DNA of 36,305 bases, taken from assembly GCA_903915625.1 (NCBI GenBank), contig CAIWTN010000207.1:1-36305 (forward strand), in the 5' to 3' direction. Of this stretch, positions 15,824 through 23,998 are shown piece after piece (the first letter of the stretch is position 1; each line of letters opens with the position of its first letter). This DNA comes from an uncultured Pseudomonadota bacterium (GTDB taxonomy: Bacteria; Bdellovibrionota_B; Oligoflexia; Oligoflexales; CAIYRB01). The notes beneath the pieces are model-generated. The model was not told the origin of the DNA. It searched no databases and was given only the letters and a program-made list of their open reading frames with translations. Made by a program: the position numbers and the translations under genes.

Positions 15824-16886
15824 GGTTTTTTACCTCAGGCTTGGCACGCCGCCACTTTAGCCATGTAAAACCGGCCTCCGCCGCGACAGCTAGCACCACC
15901 ATAGCCTGTATGATAGCTGCGAGATCGCGCGTGACGTAAGTGGTCTCAAGATCGAGCTCGGCAGTACCCTTTTGCAGGACAGCGAACAGCAGTGCACTTG
16001 CGACCGCACCGAGTGGATGAGCGCGCGCCATTAAGGCGACGGGAATGCCGATGAATCCGTAGTCGGGAGAAAAGCCCAGACGGAAGCGGCCGCTGTTGCC
16101 GCAAACCTCAGCGATACCCACAAGCCCGGCGATACCGCCACCAAGCGCCATAGCCAACATCTGCATAAAGCGGACATTGATGCCGGCGAACCGTGCAGCG
16201 TCGATGCTCAGGCCCGTTGCCTTTAGTTCATAGCCACGCACTGTGAACCTAAGAAACAGCCACACTAAAAATGCTGTGAGCACCGCAAGAGGCAGTGCCC
16301 ATGTTACTGGTGCGCTGCTAAAAGCAGAAAAATGTTCCAAGATATAATTAGCACTGATGCGCGCTGATTCAGGATTTTGCGAGTCCTGACTTGGAATCAA
16401 AGCCAAAACCACCCAGCTCGTCAGCCCTGCCGCGATGAAATTCAGCATGATCGTCGTGATCACTTCATGACTGCCGCGGTAAGCACGCAACCACCCGGCA
16501 ATGCCGCCCCATAAAGCACCTGCGGCAAAAGCGGCAAGCACACTCACTAATAGACTCATGGGTGCGGACACATTCGGCAGCAGCACGCCGACTACTGCCA
16601 CGGCCAGAGCCCCCATGAGCAACTGACCCTCAGCACCGATGTTGAAAAGTCCCGCCCTATACGGAAGAGCCACTGCTAAACCAGTGAGGATCAGCGGCGT
16701 AGCATAGAACAATGTCATACCGGCATCATACGGGGTACCGAGAGCGCCGCGCACAATCACCATAAACACTTGCCAGGGATTTTCTCCGGCAAATGCCGTC
16801 AAAGCAACTCCGAGCGACAGCCCAATCAACGCGGCAAGTGCCGGCCTAAGGGCTGCAACTAACGGCTGCTTGAGATTGCTACTCAT
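15816..16886 (-). CDS. BMP-family ABC importer, first permease (NupP-like)
   Basis: This 356-residue inner-membrane permease is the longer partner of the pair. It has roughly nine or ten hydrophobic segments. It contains ATPLILTGLAVALPYRAGLF then NIGAEGQLLMGALA, the coupling-region signature of this family, and GYELKATGLSIDAARFAGIN, typical of NupP/RnsC proteins. The start overlaps the stop of the ATPase gene by four bases (ATGA), and its own end overlaps the next permease gene. The four proteins form one complex: binding protein, two permeases and a double ATPase. Confidence 0.93.
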   Translation of the reverse strand: MSSNLKQPLVAALRPALAALIGLSLGVALTAFAGENPWQVFMVIVRGALGTPYDAGMTLFYATPLILTGLAVALPYRAGLFNIGAEGQLLMGALAVAVVGVLLPNVSAPMSLLVSVLAAFAAGALWGGIAGWLRAYRGSHEVITTIMLNFIAAGLTSWVVLALIPSQDSQNPESARISANYILEHFSAFSSAPVTWALPLAVLTAFLVWLFLRFTVRGYELKATGLSIDAARFAGINVRFMQMLAMALGGGIAGLVGIAEVCGNSGRFRLGFSPDYGFIGIPVALMARAHPLGAVASALLFAVLQKGTAELDLETTYVTRDLAAIIQAMVVLAVAAEAGFTWLKWRRAKPEVKNHA

Positions 16887-18457
16887 GAGCCTCCCCCCAT
16901 CAGCCTACCAAGATGCGCTTCATCCACACCGCGCTCACATTCACCGATAAAATGGCCCTCGTACATCACGAGAATCCGGTCGGACAGAGCTAGCACTTCT
17001 TCCAAAGAGGACGAAATCAGCAGTACAGCCATCCCCTGGCTTCTGGCTTCGAGAAGGCGCTGATGAATAAATTCTATCGCCCCGACATCCACCCCACGCG
17101 TCGGCTGAGCGCAGATCAGAAGTTTGGGTTGCCGGGCCAATTCCCGCGCGATGACTAACTTTTGCTGGTTGCCGCCGGATAGACCTTTAGCCAAGGCGCT
17201 GGGTGTCTTCGGCCGGATATCGAACTCAGTGATAGCTTCCGTCACAGCACGAGTAGCCGCTTTTGCCCGAATCCAACCAAACTGACTAAACTGTGGTTCT
17301 TGAGCCAAACCAAGCAGGAAATTTTGCGTCAAATCTTGCTCGAGTAGCAAACCTTGACGGTGTCTATCCTCGGGTACCATACTGACGCCTTGGTCCCGCA
17401 GCCGCGCTGCCGACCAGCTCCTCACATCATGGCCGAGCACGATTAAGTCGCCGCTTGCCGTTAGTCGGTGGCGTCCTTCTCCGTGGCCAAAATAAAGTCG
17501 GGGGTCAGCCAGAAGTTCTAGAAGCTCAGACTGTCCGTTGCCTTCGACACCAGCAATGCCGACTATTTCGCCGCCGCGGACGCTAAGTGAGATATTATTT
17601 AAGCGCGGCTTGCTACCGCGACTACCCAGACTTAAATTCTGGCAGGACAATGCCACGGAGCCACGCTCTGGTGCGGGTGGCACCTTAGCAATTAATTGTA
17701 CAGCATGACCGACCATGAGTTCTGCTAATTCCTGCTCAGTGAGACCAGCAGTCGACCTGGTGGCTACCACACGACCGCCCCTCAGGACCGCAAGATCGTC
17801 CGCATGACTCAGCACCTCACGCAACTTATGCGTAATGATAATGATCGTTTTACCCTGCTCTTTAAGATGATGCAGGCTAGCGAAAAAGGCCTCAGTTTCG
17901 TGAGGTGTCAGTACCGCTGTTGGTTCATCAAGAATCAGAATGCCGGCGTTGCGGTAGAGCAACTTTAAAATCTCGAGTCGCTGCTGCACGCCTACAGGCA
18001 TCGCATCAACGGACTGATCAAGATTGACAGCAATCTGATGCTTGGTAATCAAGTCGTCTAAATCTTTTATCGCGCGCTTACGGCTGATGGGACGAGCCCA
18101 GCGTGGCAGAAAGCGCCAACCTTTATGCTCCGGCTCGTCACCCAGTATGATGTTGTCTAGGCCGGAATGCGGTCCCGCCAACATAAAGTGCTGATGCACC
18201 ATACCCAAGCCAGCTCGGATAGCCTCGCGCGGGGAACGCCAAGTGCGCTGTTCACCGCGAATATGAATCGTGCCGCTGTCGGGCTGAAACAATCCATAGA
18301 GCAGATTCATACAGGTCGACTTACCAGCGCCGTTTTCGCCGACTAATGCGAAGATCGTCCCGGTGCGCACTGAGAAGGAGACAGAGTCATTCGCAACCAA
18401 AGACCCGAAAGCCTTGGTAACACCACGCATCTCGACCGCATAGGGAGTATTGCTCAC
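16883..18457 (-). CDS. BMP-family ABC importer, double ATPase (NupO-like)
   Basis: This 524-residue protein has two fused nucleotide-binding domains, typical of sugar/nucleoside importers (NupO/YufO, RnsB, MglA-like). Domain 1 has Walker A GENGAGKST (residues 40-48), Q-loop VHQHFML and Walker B ILILDEPTAVLTP. Its signature loop is degenerate (PVGVQQR). Domain 2 has a weakened Walker A (GVEGNGQSE), signature LSGGNQQKLVIAREL and LLICAQPTRGVDVGA in place of a standard Walker B Asp-Glu (the Glu is Gln). Unequal nucleotide sites are usual in this subfamily. Overlap with both neighbours is four bases. It energises uptake through the two downstream permeases. Confidence 0.95.
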   Translation of the reverse strand: MSNTPYAVEMRGVTKAFGSLVANDSVSFSVRTGTIFALVGENGAGKSTCMNLLYGLFQPDSGTIHIRGEQRTWRSPREAIRAGLGMVHQHFMLAGPHSGLDNIILGDEPEHKGWRFLPRWARPISRKRAIKDLDDLITKHQIAVNLDQSVDAMPVGVQQRLEILKLLYRNAGILILDEPTAVLTPHETEAFFASLHHLKEQGKTIIIITHKLREVLSHADDLAVLRGGRVVATRSTAGLTEQELAELMVGHAVQLIAKVPPAPERGSVALSCQNLSLGSRGSKPRLNNISLSVRGGEIVGIAGVEGNGQSELLELLADPRLYFGHGEGRHRLTASGDLIVLGHDVRSWSAARLRDQGVSMVPEDRHRQGLLLEQDLTQNFLLGLAQEPQFSQFGWIRAKAATRAVTEAITEFDIRPKTPSALAKGLSGGNQQKLVIARELARQPKLLICAQPTRGVDVGAIEFIHQRLLEARSQGMAVLLISSSLEEVLALSDRILVMYEGHFIGECERGVDEAHLGRLMGGGS

Positions 18458-19470
18458 TTTGCTTTAGCCACTACGTAGTAATCCGGCACTTTAATCTTTC
18501 CGGCTATGATGTCCGCTTTAAGACTGGCCAGTTTCTTTAGTATCTCAGGAGAAAGTAGTTTCTCATTGTTCTGATCTACCGCAAAGTCGACGCCCTGATC
18601 GGATAAGCCGTACTTGATGATGCCGCTATGGAAGATGCCCTTTTGGCCGTCCTCAATGATTTTAAACACAGCGACGTCCACGCGCTTCAGCAAACTGCTC
18701 AAAACAAATCCCGGTTTAATCCAGTTTTGATTCGAATCACAGCCAATCGCTAGTTTCTTTTGTTCCTCAGCAGCGTCAAATACGCCCATATTAGTCGCGC
18801 CAGCTGCTGAGAAGATGACGTCCACGCCTTGGTTGTACTGGGTCAGTGCCAGTTCTTTGCCTTTAGGGGGGTTATTCCACGATTCGCCAGTCACGCCGGC
18901 GTAGTTAACCAGCACTTTCGTTTGGGGCTTAACGCCTTTGACTCCGGCTTCGTATCCCATCTGAAAACGGCGAATCAGCGGGATGTCCATACCACCGACA
19001 AAGCCTACCTTACCGGTCTTGCTGGTGAGTGCGGCAAGGGCACCGATCAAATACGATGCCTCATGCTCTTCAAAGATGACGGAAGCCACGTTCGGCGACG
19101 TAACAGTCGAATCTACAAGCACAAAATGGCGATCGGGAAACTGCGCCGCAACTTTCTTTACCGCCTCCGCCTGACTGAAGCCGATAGCGAAAATCAGATC
19201 GAATTTCTTTTCCGCTAGGGACCTGAGCATGGGTTCGGACGAGTTGTCGTCACGGCCTTCTAGTACCTTAGTCTGAACGCCGAGCTTCTTTTCCGCCTCT
19301 TGGGCGCCTTTGAACGCAGCAGCGTTGAAGGACTTGTCGTCCTTACCGCCCTTATCCAAGACGATCCCAACACGGTACGATGCCGCCCACACAGGACGAC
19401 CGGTTGTGAGGCCAAGGAGTCCAGCTATCAGCGACATCAACAGGTGCCTACCCATCCAGTGCCTTTGCAT
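18454..19470 (-). CDS. BMP-family periplasmic binding protein
   Basis: This 338-residue protein starts the importer operon. Its N-terminus is a Sec signal (ending near RPVWAA) without a lipobox, so it should be soluble in the periplasm. The mature sequence opens YRVGIVLDKGGKDDKSFNAA, the BMP/Med family hallmark (PnrA/NupN type) with the D..F ligand-binding region. VGFVGGMDIPLIRRFQMGYE and VIFSAAGATNMGVFDAAEE are further family landmarks. PnrA- and NupN-like members bind purine nucleosides, so I infer nucleoside capture. GGGGAG upstream of the ATG supports the start. A 25-bp imperfect palindrome lies about 70-95 bases upstream. Confidence 0.94.
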   Translation of the reverse strand: MQRHWMGRHLLMSLIAGLLGLTTGRPVWAASYRVGIVLDKGGKDDKSFNAAAFKGAQEAEKKLGVQTKVLEGRDDNSSEPMLRSLAEKKFDLIFAIGFSQAEAVKKVAAQFPDRHFVLVDSTVTSPNVASVIFEEHEASYLIGALAALTSKTGKVGFVGGMDIPLIRRFQMGYEAGVKGVKPQTKVLVNYAGVTGESWNNPPKGKELALTQYNQGVDVIFSAAGATNMGVFDAAEEQKKLAIGCDSNQNWIKPGFVLSSLLKRVDVAVFKIIEDGQKGIFHSGIIKYGLSDQGVDFAVDQNNEKLLSPEILKKLASLKADIIAGKIKVPDYYVVAKAK

Positions 19471-19540
19471 CCACGCTCCCCGAGCTTACTTCGTTGATAT
19501 TATTGAAGAAATCAAAAATAAAGCGTCGTGGCGGAATGTA

Positions 19541-19565
19541 CCATAGGAAATTTTGAATTTCATGG
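19541..19565. promoter_or_regulatory. Palindrome upstream of the BMP operon, possible operator
   Basis: GAAATT-TTG-AATTTC (19547-19561) is a perfect inverted repeat flanked by CCAT (19541) and ATGG (19562), which extend the symmetry with a two-base offset. It lies between the tRNA gene and the binding-protein gene, where a repressor site would be expected. This is inferred from symmetry only. Confidence 0.35.
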
Positions 19566-19623
19566 GAAATCATCACTGGAGCAAGGGCGCAGCTTAAGGT
19601 AGGGTGTGAAACCTTAGAGAGCA

Positions 19624-19698
19624 GGCCCCATAGTTCAAGGGATAGAATAAGCCTTTCCTAAAGGTTAGATGCATGTTCGAGTCATGCTGGGGCCGCCA
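19624..19698 (+). tRNA. tRNA-Arg (anticodon CCT)
   Basis: A complete cloverleaf can be drawn. Acceptor GGCCCCA (19624-19630) pairs with TGGGGCC (19688-19694), followed by discriminator G and an encoded CCA (19696-19698). The D arm is GTTC...GAAT. The anticodon stem AGCCT/AGGTT closes the loop TTCCTAA with anticodon CCT, which reads AGG. The T stem GCATG/CATGC encloses the TTCGAGT loop. It is antisense to the 3' end of the pentapeptide-repeat gene, overlapping its last 17 bases. Confidence 0.95.
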
Positions 19699-20125
19699 CG
19701 CAACCTTCCCAATTCGCACCCGTAGTAATCGCCGCACCGAGCTTAGCACCACGCAGATCAGCATTGCGCAGATTAGCATTGGTAAAATCAGCAAAATCTA
19801 AGATAGCGCCGCGCAAACTCGCGCCTTCTAAATTAGTCTCACTGAAATCTGCACCACGTAAGTCGTGCTCAGCGAAAGACATGCCGCGAAGGTCTAGCCC
19901 ACGAAAGCAGGCGCGTTGACCTTGCACCGGCAGCGCCGGAGCCGACAGCGAATTCAACCACTGAGCATGCAAGCGCACGACATCGAGCAAATCGTCTTCA
20001 TCAGAGATTTGCACGGGCTCTGCCGGACTCAGCTGCACCATGGACAGGATCTTGTCGGTGAACTCATGAATACTTGGCAGCACAAATGATGACTCGGTCT
20101 GTAGATGTTGATCAGCCTTCGACAT
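19682..20125 (-). CDS. Pentapeptide-repeat protein
   Basis: From ATG 20125 this encodes 147 residues. An earlier in-frame ATG at 20173 exists, but AGGAGGA about eight bases before 20125 decides the start. The N-terminal ~70 residues are an acidic helical region (ISDEDDLLDVVRLHAQWLNS). From about residue 73 come roughly a dozen A(D/N)LxG-type pentapeptides (LDLRG, HDLRG, ADFSE, TNLEG, ASLRG, ADFTN, ANLRN, ADLRG), which fold as a right-handed quadrilateral beta-helix. Functions in this family range from gyrase protection to unknown. Nothing here points to one. No signal peptide is present. The last codons overlap the 3' end of the tRNA-Arg gene on the opposite strand. Confidence 0.85.
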   Translation of the reverse strand: MSKADQHLQTESSFVLPSIHEFTDKILSMVQLSPAEPVQISDEDDLLDVVRLHAQWLNSLSAPALPVQGQRACFRGLDLRGMSFAEHDLRGADFSETNLEGASLRGAILDFADFTNANLRNADLRGAKLGAAITTGANWEGCVAAPA

Positions 20126-20437
20126 GGCGACTCCTCCTGATCGAGACTTTAGCGTATGTAAACAGCTTAACATGAGCTGCGTGACTGCGGCGCTATCGGC
20201 AAATTTTACCTAGTAACAGGCACCGTCAGAAAACTGTCGATAGGCAGTATTTGATGGGTAAATTCGCCTTATTTATCTGTCGCCGCCTTGGTGCTACGCT
20301 TTTCTATAAGCGTGGAATTCCACCGCTTCTCATAGCCCCAACTCCGACCCTTCGCTCTCCTTAGATGTTACACGAAATGCTGCGAGTAGACGCATCTACC
20401 GCACCCAGGTTCCACCCCAGTAGCGGATAAGAGAACT
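20126..20437. promoter_or_regulatory. Leader region of the coiled-coil gene with overlapping hairpins
   Basis: This 312-base gap between divergent genes has no coding potential I can support. ACGCTT (20296-20301) pairs with AAGCGT (20308-20313), and AAGCGTGGAATTCCAC (20308-20323) is also one side of a near-perfect palindrome closing with GCTT (20325-20328). The two folds share AAGCGT and exclude each other. They lie about 110 bases before the ATG at 20438. The core GTGGAATTCCAC could alternatively be a repressor site. Confidence 0.4.
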
Positions 20438-23089
20438 ATGAAAATCCAAGACATTGCTGGCCAAGAAGACATCGCAAGCTCAACCAACGAGGCTGACCCA
20501 AACTCCTGTAGCGCGGCAAACGCTGAGGCAAGTGAGCAGATGGATTCTGCTGACCCAGGCCCAAGGGCAGATTCATTTGCATCACCGGACTCAATGGAAT
20601 CAGCTGACTCCAATATAGAGTGTACGGACATGGCTGAATCGGCCGATGACGAACCTCAGTTCGCCGATGCACCAGAAGAACCACCTCCGCCTGCCCCCCA
20701 AAGGCATTTCGACAACACACTGAGCTCGCGTCAGCAGCAAGCCGTGATTTCCTTCACGACAGAACTCAAAGGCCGTGAAGAATTCGCTCTGCAAAACCTG
20801 CGTCAAGGTCTGCTGCGGACCGAACAAGAGGCTGCCACAGCCCGCCTAAACGAACGCCTTCAGATCGAAGAAGAAGCAAGCAAAGCGCGAATGGCAAAAC
20901 GGATTAAAGCAGAACTAGCGGAATCCGAACGTCGTCAACAACGCCAATTACAATTAGAACGCATGCAGGCGAAAAATCGCCACGCCGAGCGCCTATCCGC
21001 AGAAAAGAAAATGGCTGGTGAGCGAGAAAGCGACACGCGCAAACGCGAAGCGCTAGACGCTGAAAAACGCCTTAATGCAAACCTTGAAGCGGAAAGACTC
21101 GCGGCCGAACAGCGCTTAGCTGAGTCATTCCGCGAGGCAGAGACACGGGCGCAGCAACGCCTTGCAGCAGCCCTATCCGACGAAGAGCAGACCGCAAAAG
21201 AACGCCTAGAGACTGCAATTCGTAACGAAGAAGCTGCTGCCGAAAGACGTTATCGCCAACAAGTCGCCGAAGAGTCACGCCTCGCAGAACAACGCCGTAA
21301 GGCTCAAATCGTTGCAGAAACTGAGCTAAGCAAACAACGTTTAGCCGCTGCCCTAGTAGCCGAGGAAAAAGCCGCTGAAGAGCGCTTAGCTGATGAACTT
21401 AGGGCTGAAGCCGTAGCTGCTGATGAGCGTGCGGCATCAGACAAAGCACGCGAGCAAGCTGAAATCGATTGCTGGCGCAGCGAGCATGATGAGAAGGCCG
21501 AAGCTGCTAGGCAATTGCGCGCCGCGAAAGCAGCAAGCGAAGAGCAAGCGGCTTACGAGGAGCGTCTGGCGATTCGCCTCAGCGAGGAGCAAAAAGCCGC
21601 AGATGAACGCTTGCAGCTACAACTGACACAAGAAGCCGAAGACGCAAAAGCCCGCTACGAACAGACCCTCAAAGATGAAGCCGCAGCAGCCGTCATCCGC
21701 GCTGAGGACCGCCGCATTGCGGAAGTCGAGCAAAGTCAGCAGCGCATTACCGCGCTCCTCGCAGAAGAAAGCAACGAATCGCGTAAACGCGAACAACTGG
21801 CCATGGAGCGTGAGGAGCAACTAGCGAAAAAACGCGCTAAAGAAATCATGCTATGTGAACGCATCATTATGCACACGCTGCGCGAACGCATGATCCAGGC
21901 TGAAGTTGAACCGGCAAATAATCGGGCGAAGATTCGCGCAGCTTCTGAAGCAGCCGCAGCACAAGAGCGACTGGAACAAGCTCTCAACTTCGAGACCGAA
22001 GCTGCCGCTCAACGCCTCGAGGAACAACTCGCTGCTGAAGAGCGTGCCGCCGAAGAACGCCTCGCCGAGAATTTAATCCAGGAGGCGAAAGTAGCCGAGG
22101 CAAGACTGAGCTCAGCGATCGCTTATGAACTCTCTGAAGCAGAGCAACGACTGCAAGAGGCTCTCAAAGCCGAGTCTGAGGCCGCCCGGATTCGTCACCA
22201 CCAAGTCATTAAGCAGGAAGAGGATGCCGCGCGTCAACGCGCTGTGCAAAGAGCTCAGTCAGAAGTTGCCGAAGCGAACAGACGCAAAGACCTCCGCAGT
22301 AAACACGAAGCAGTCGCTGCTAAACAACGGCTAGAAGACTCCCTATCCCGCGAAGAAATGGAGGCCCAGCGCCGCCTTGCCGAGCTTGAGTCTATTGAAC
22401 AGGCCGACATGGTTAAGCTCGAGCAGGAAACTGCCACGGCTGAGTCCTTCGCCGCAGAGATGCGGAAAGTTAAACGGCTCGAGGCAGAACAAAAAATCAT
22501 TGCCGAGTACGAACACCGTCGTCAGACTCTGGTCAAACGACGTGAGCAACAGGCGATCGCTGCCTTAGCGGAAACCGCTCCGGTCAAAACTCCTGACATC
22601 GTCCAGCCGCACGGGATCGGCAATCTTTCTCTGCGGCCTGAGCCACAGTTCTTCGACACCAGCGATATCGCGCCCCGCCCTACCCCGGCGGTCATTGCGA
22701 AGACCGTGTTGGTCCCCCACGGCAGCTCTAGCGTTGGCTCGAATTCCACAGCCAATTCCAGTACCAGTTCCAATTCCAGCTTTAGTTCCAACTCTAATGC
22801 GAGGTCCAACGGCACCAACTCGGCTCAGGGGAACGACCTGGTTAGGCTAAAGGCCTTCACTGCTGACGATATTCAGCGCCAGTTAGCCACTTATACCCCA
22901 GCCGAAACTCTGAGCATTCTCTCCCGCTGCACCATTCCGGCCCGTCAGTACTTACTGGATCACATCCAGCAGCCGATGCATTCCGCGATCGTTTATGCTC
23001 TCGAGCAAAATCCAGAGGAAATCACCAACGGTGTTAACTCAGGCGTGGACGACTTCATTCTAGGTTTGCAGACTGGTCCCAGCGCCTAA
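20438..23089 (+). CDS. Giant Ala/Glu/Arg coiled-coil protein
   Basis: This 883-residue cytoplasmic protein has no signal peptide or membrane segment. Residues 1-92 are acidic and low-complexity, ending in EEPPPPAPQ. Residues ~95-710 are an almost unbroken charged helix with repeating AEERLAEEL / AAEQRLAE-type heptads, a very long coiled coil. Residues ~710-795 are a linker with a Ser/Asn run (about residues 765-785, SNSTANSSTSSNSS). The last ~85 residues (LKAFTADDIQRQLATYTPAE..., ILSRCTIPARQYLLDHIQQP) form a compact helical domain whose spacing resembles the helical repeats of FliG/MgtE-N. That resemblance is inference. No family was recognised. A structural or filament-forming role is plausible from the architecture. 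Codon choice matches the neighbours. Confidence 0.85.
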   Translation: MKIQDIAGQEDIASSTNEADPNSCSAANAEASEQMDSADPGPRADSFASPDSMESADSNIECTDMAESADDEPQFADAPEEPPPPAPQRHFDNTLSSRQQQAVISFTTELKGREEFALQNLRQGLLRTEQEAATARLNERLQIEEEASKARMAKRIKAELAESERRQQRQLQLERMQAKNRHAERLSAEKKMAGERESDTRKREALDAEKRLNANLEAERLAAEQRLAESFREAETRAQQRLAAALSDEEQTAKERLETAIRNEEAAAERRYRQQVAEESRLAEQRRKAQIVAETELSKQRLAAALVAEEKAAEERLADELRAEAVAADERAASDKAREQAEIDCWRSEHDEKAEAARQLRAAKAASEEQAAYEERLAIRLSEEQKAADERLQLQLTQEAEDAKARYEQTLKDEAAAAVIRAEDRRIAEVEQSQQRITALLAEESNESRKREQLAMEREEQLAKKRAKEIMLCERIIMHTLRERMIQAEVEPANNRAKIRAASEAAAAQERLEQALNFETEAAAQRLEEQLAAEERAAEERLAENLIQEAKVAEARLSSAIAYELSEAEQRLQEALKAESEAARIRHHQVIKQEEDAARQRAVQRAQSEVAEANRRKDLRSKHEAVAAKQRLEDSLSREEMEAQRRLAELESIEQADMVKLEQETATAESFAAEMRKVKRLEAEQKIIAEYEHRRQTLVKRREQQAIAALAETAPVKTPDIVQPHGIGNLSLRPEPQFFDTSDIAPRPTPAVIAKTVLVPHGSSSVGSNSTANSSTSSNSSFSSNSNARSNGTNSAQGNDLVRLKAFTADDIQRQLATYTPAETLSILSRCTIPARQYLLDHIQQPMHSAIVYALEQNPEEITNGVNSGVDDFILGLQTGPSA

Positions 23090-23107
23090 TTAGTCGGTCG
23101 TTTACGA

Positions 23108-23171
23108 AGCTCCTCAATGATAAGCTCCTCAGTGAAGGGTATCCATGGACCTTTGCCGAGGAGCTAAATTT
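23108..23171 (+). terminator. Terminator-like hairpin that contains the next gene's ribosome site
   Basis: AGCTCCTC (23123-23130) pairs with GAGGAGCT (23158-23165), with an inner AAGG/CCTT stem, then AAATTTTT. This looks like an intrinsic terminator for the coiled-coil gene. GAGGAG is at the same time the Shine-Dalgarno sequence of the ATG at 23174. A second copy of AGCTCCTC (23108-23115) could pair with the same target. Confidence 0.65.
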
Positions 23172-23173
23172 TT

Positions 23174-23962
23174 ATGTCCGACTCTCAATCCTTTGTTAGC
23201 ACTGAGATCAAAACCGCGGGCTATGCCATCGTTACGATCGCTCGTGAGCCCGTAAACTCCATGAATTTGGAACTATGGCAGCAACTGGCTAGCGCCGTCA
23301 GCGAGCTAGAAGGCAATCCGAAGGTTCGTGGTGTGATCCTGCAGTCGGGTCTAAAAAAAGATGTCTTCACCGCTGGGAACGACATCAACGAGCTCTATGC
23401 CCCAAATACGAGCTTTGAACGCTATAAAAACTTTTGGGTGACACAGAACACCTTTCTGGCTCGCCTGTACCGCTCACCCCTCGTCACCGTAGCAGCGATC
23501 CGCGGTGCCAGTCCAGCCGGAGGCTGTGCGACGGCCCTTTGCTGCGATGCTCGGATCATGACGGATTTTGGCACATTTGGTCTTAACGAAGTGGCCTTGG
23601 GCATTCCCGTACCAGAGTATTGGGGCCAGCTCATGGTACGCACCATCGGCCAAAGAGCGACCGAACGCCTGCTCCTCAACGGCACCCTAGCCTCAGCTGA
23701 AGAGGCCCTGCGGCTGGGTCTGATAGATGCCACTGTTCCGGTAGAACAACTCACGGCTCGTGCAGAAGAGTTAATTCAGCAACTAATCACAGTCCCGATG
23801 CCTGCCCGCCAACAGACCAAGAAACAACTTCGTGCGTCCTTTGCCAAAGACTGGGAAGGCTTCTGCCACAAGGAGGCCGAAAGCGCCTGGCAAATGCTCG
23901 CCAGCCCAGGAGTAGTGGCAGCACTCGGCCAGGTTTTGCAGCGTTTGAGCAAACCAAAGTGA
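23174..23962 (+). CDS. Enoyl-CoA isomerase/hydratase, ECI1-like
   Basis: This 262-residue crotonase-fold protein is closest in pattern to delta3,delta2-enoyl-CoA isomerases of the mitochondrial ECI1 type, which move the double bond of unsaturated acyl-CoAs for beta-oxidation. EPVNSMNLELWQQL at the N-terminus, VFTAGNDINELY (about 64-75) and the oxyanion-hole loop GASPAGGCATAL (111-122) are as in ECI1. The single glutamate Glu139 in LNEVALGIPVP fits the isomerase catalytic Glu. The second hydratase Glu is not present at its usual place: the oxyanion loop holds SPAGG instead. It has no signal peptide. It is convergent with the GH2 gene. Other crotonase reactions remain possible. Confidence 0.88.
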   Translation: MSDSQSFVSTEIKTAGYAIVTIAREPVNSMNLELWQQLASAVSELEGNPKVRGVILQSGLKKDVFTAGNDINELYAPNTSFERYKNFWVTQNTFLARLYRSPLVTVAAIRGASPAGGCATALCCDARIMTDFGTFGLNEVALGIPVPEYWGQLMVRTIGQRATERLLLNGTLASAEEALRLGLIDATVPVEQLTARAEELIQQLITVPMPARQQTKKQLRASFAKDWEGFCHKEAESAWQMLASPGVVAALGQVLQRLSKPK

Positions 23963-23998
23963 CCTGATTTTTTGCTAACGTGCTCGATGTGCAAATTA

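Noticed and set aside
19471-19623. Purine riboswitch before the nucleoside importer
   Set aside because: I could not find the conserved loop and junction sequences of the purine aptamer; only a palindrome is seen.
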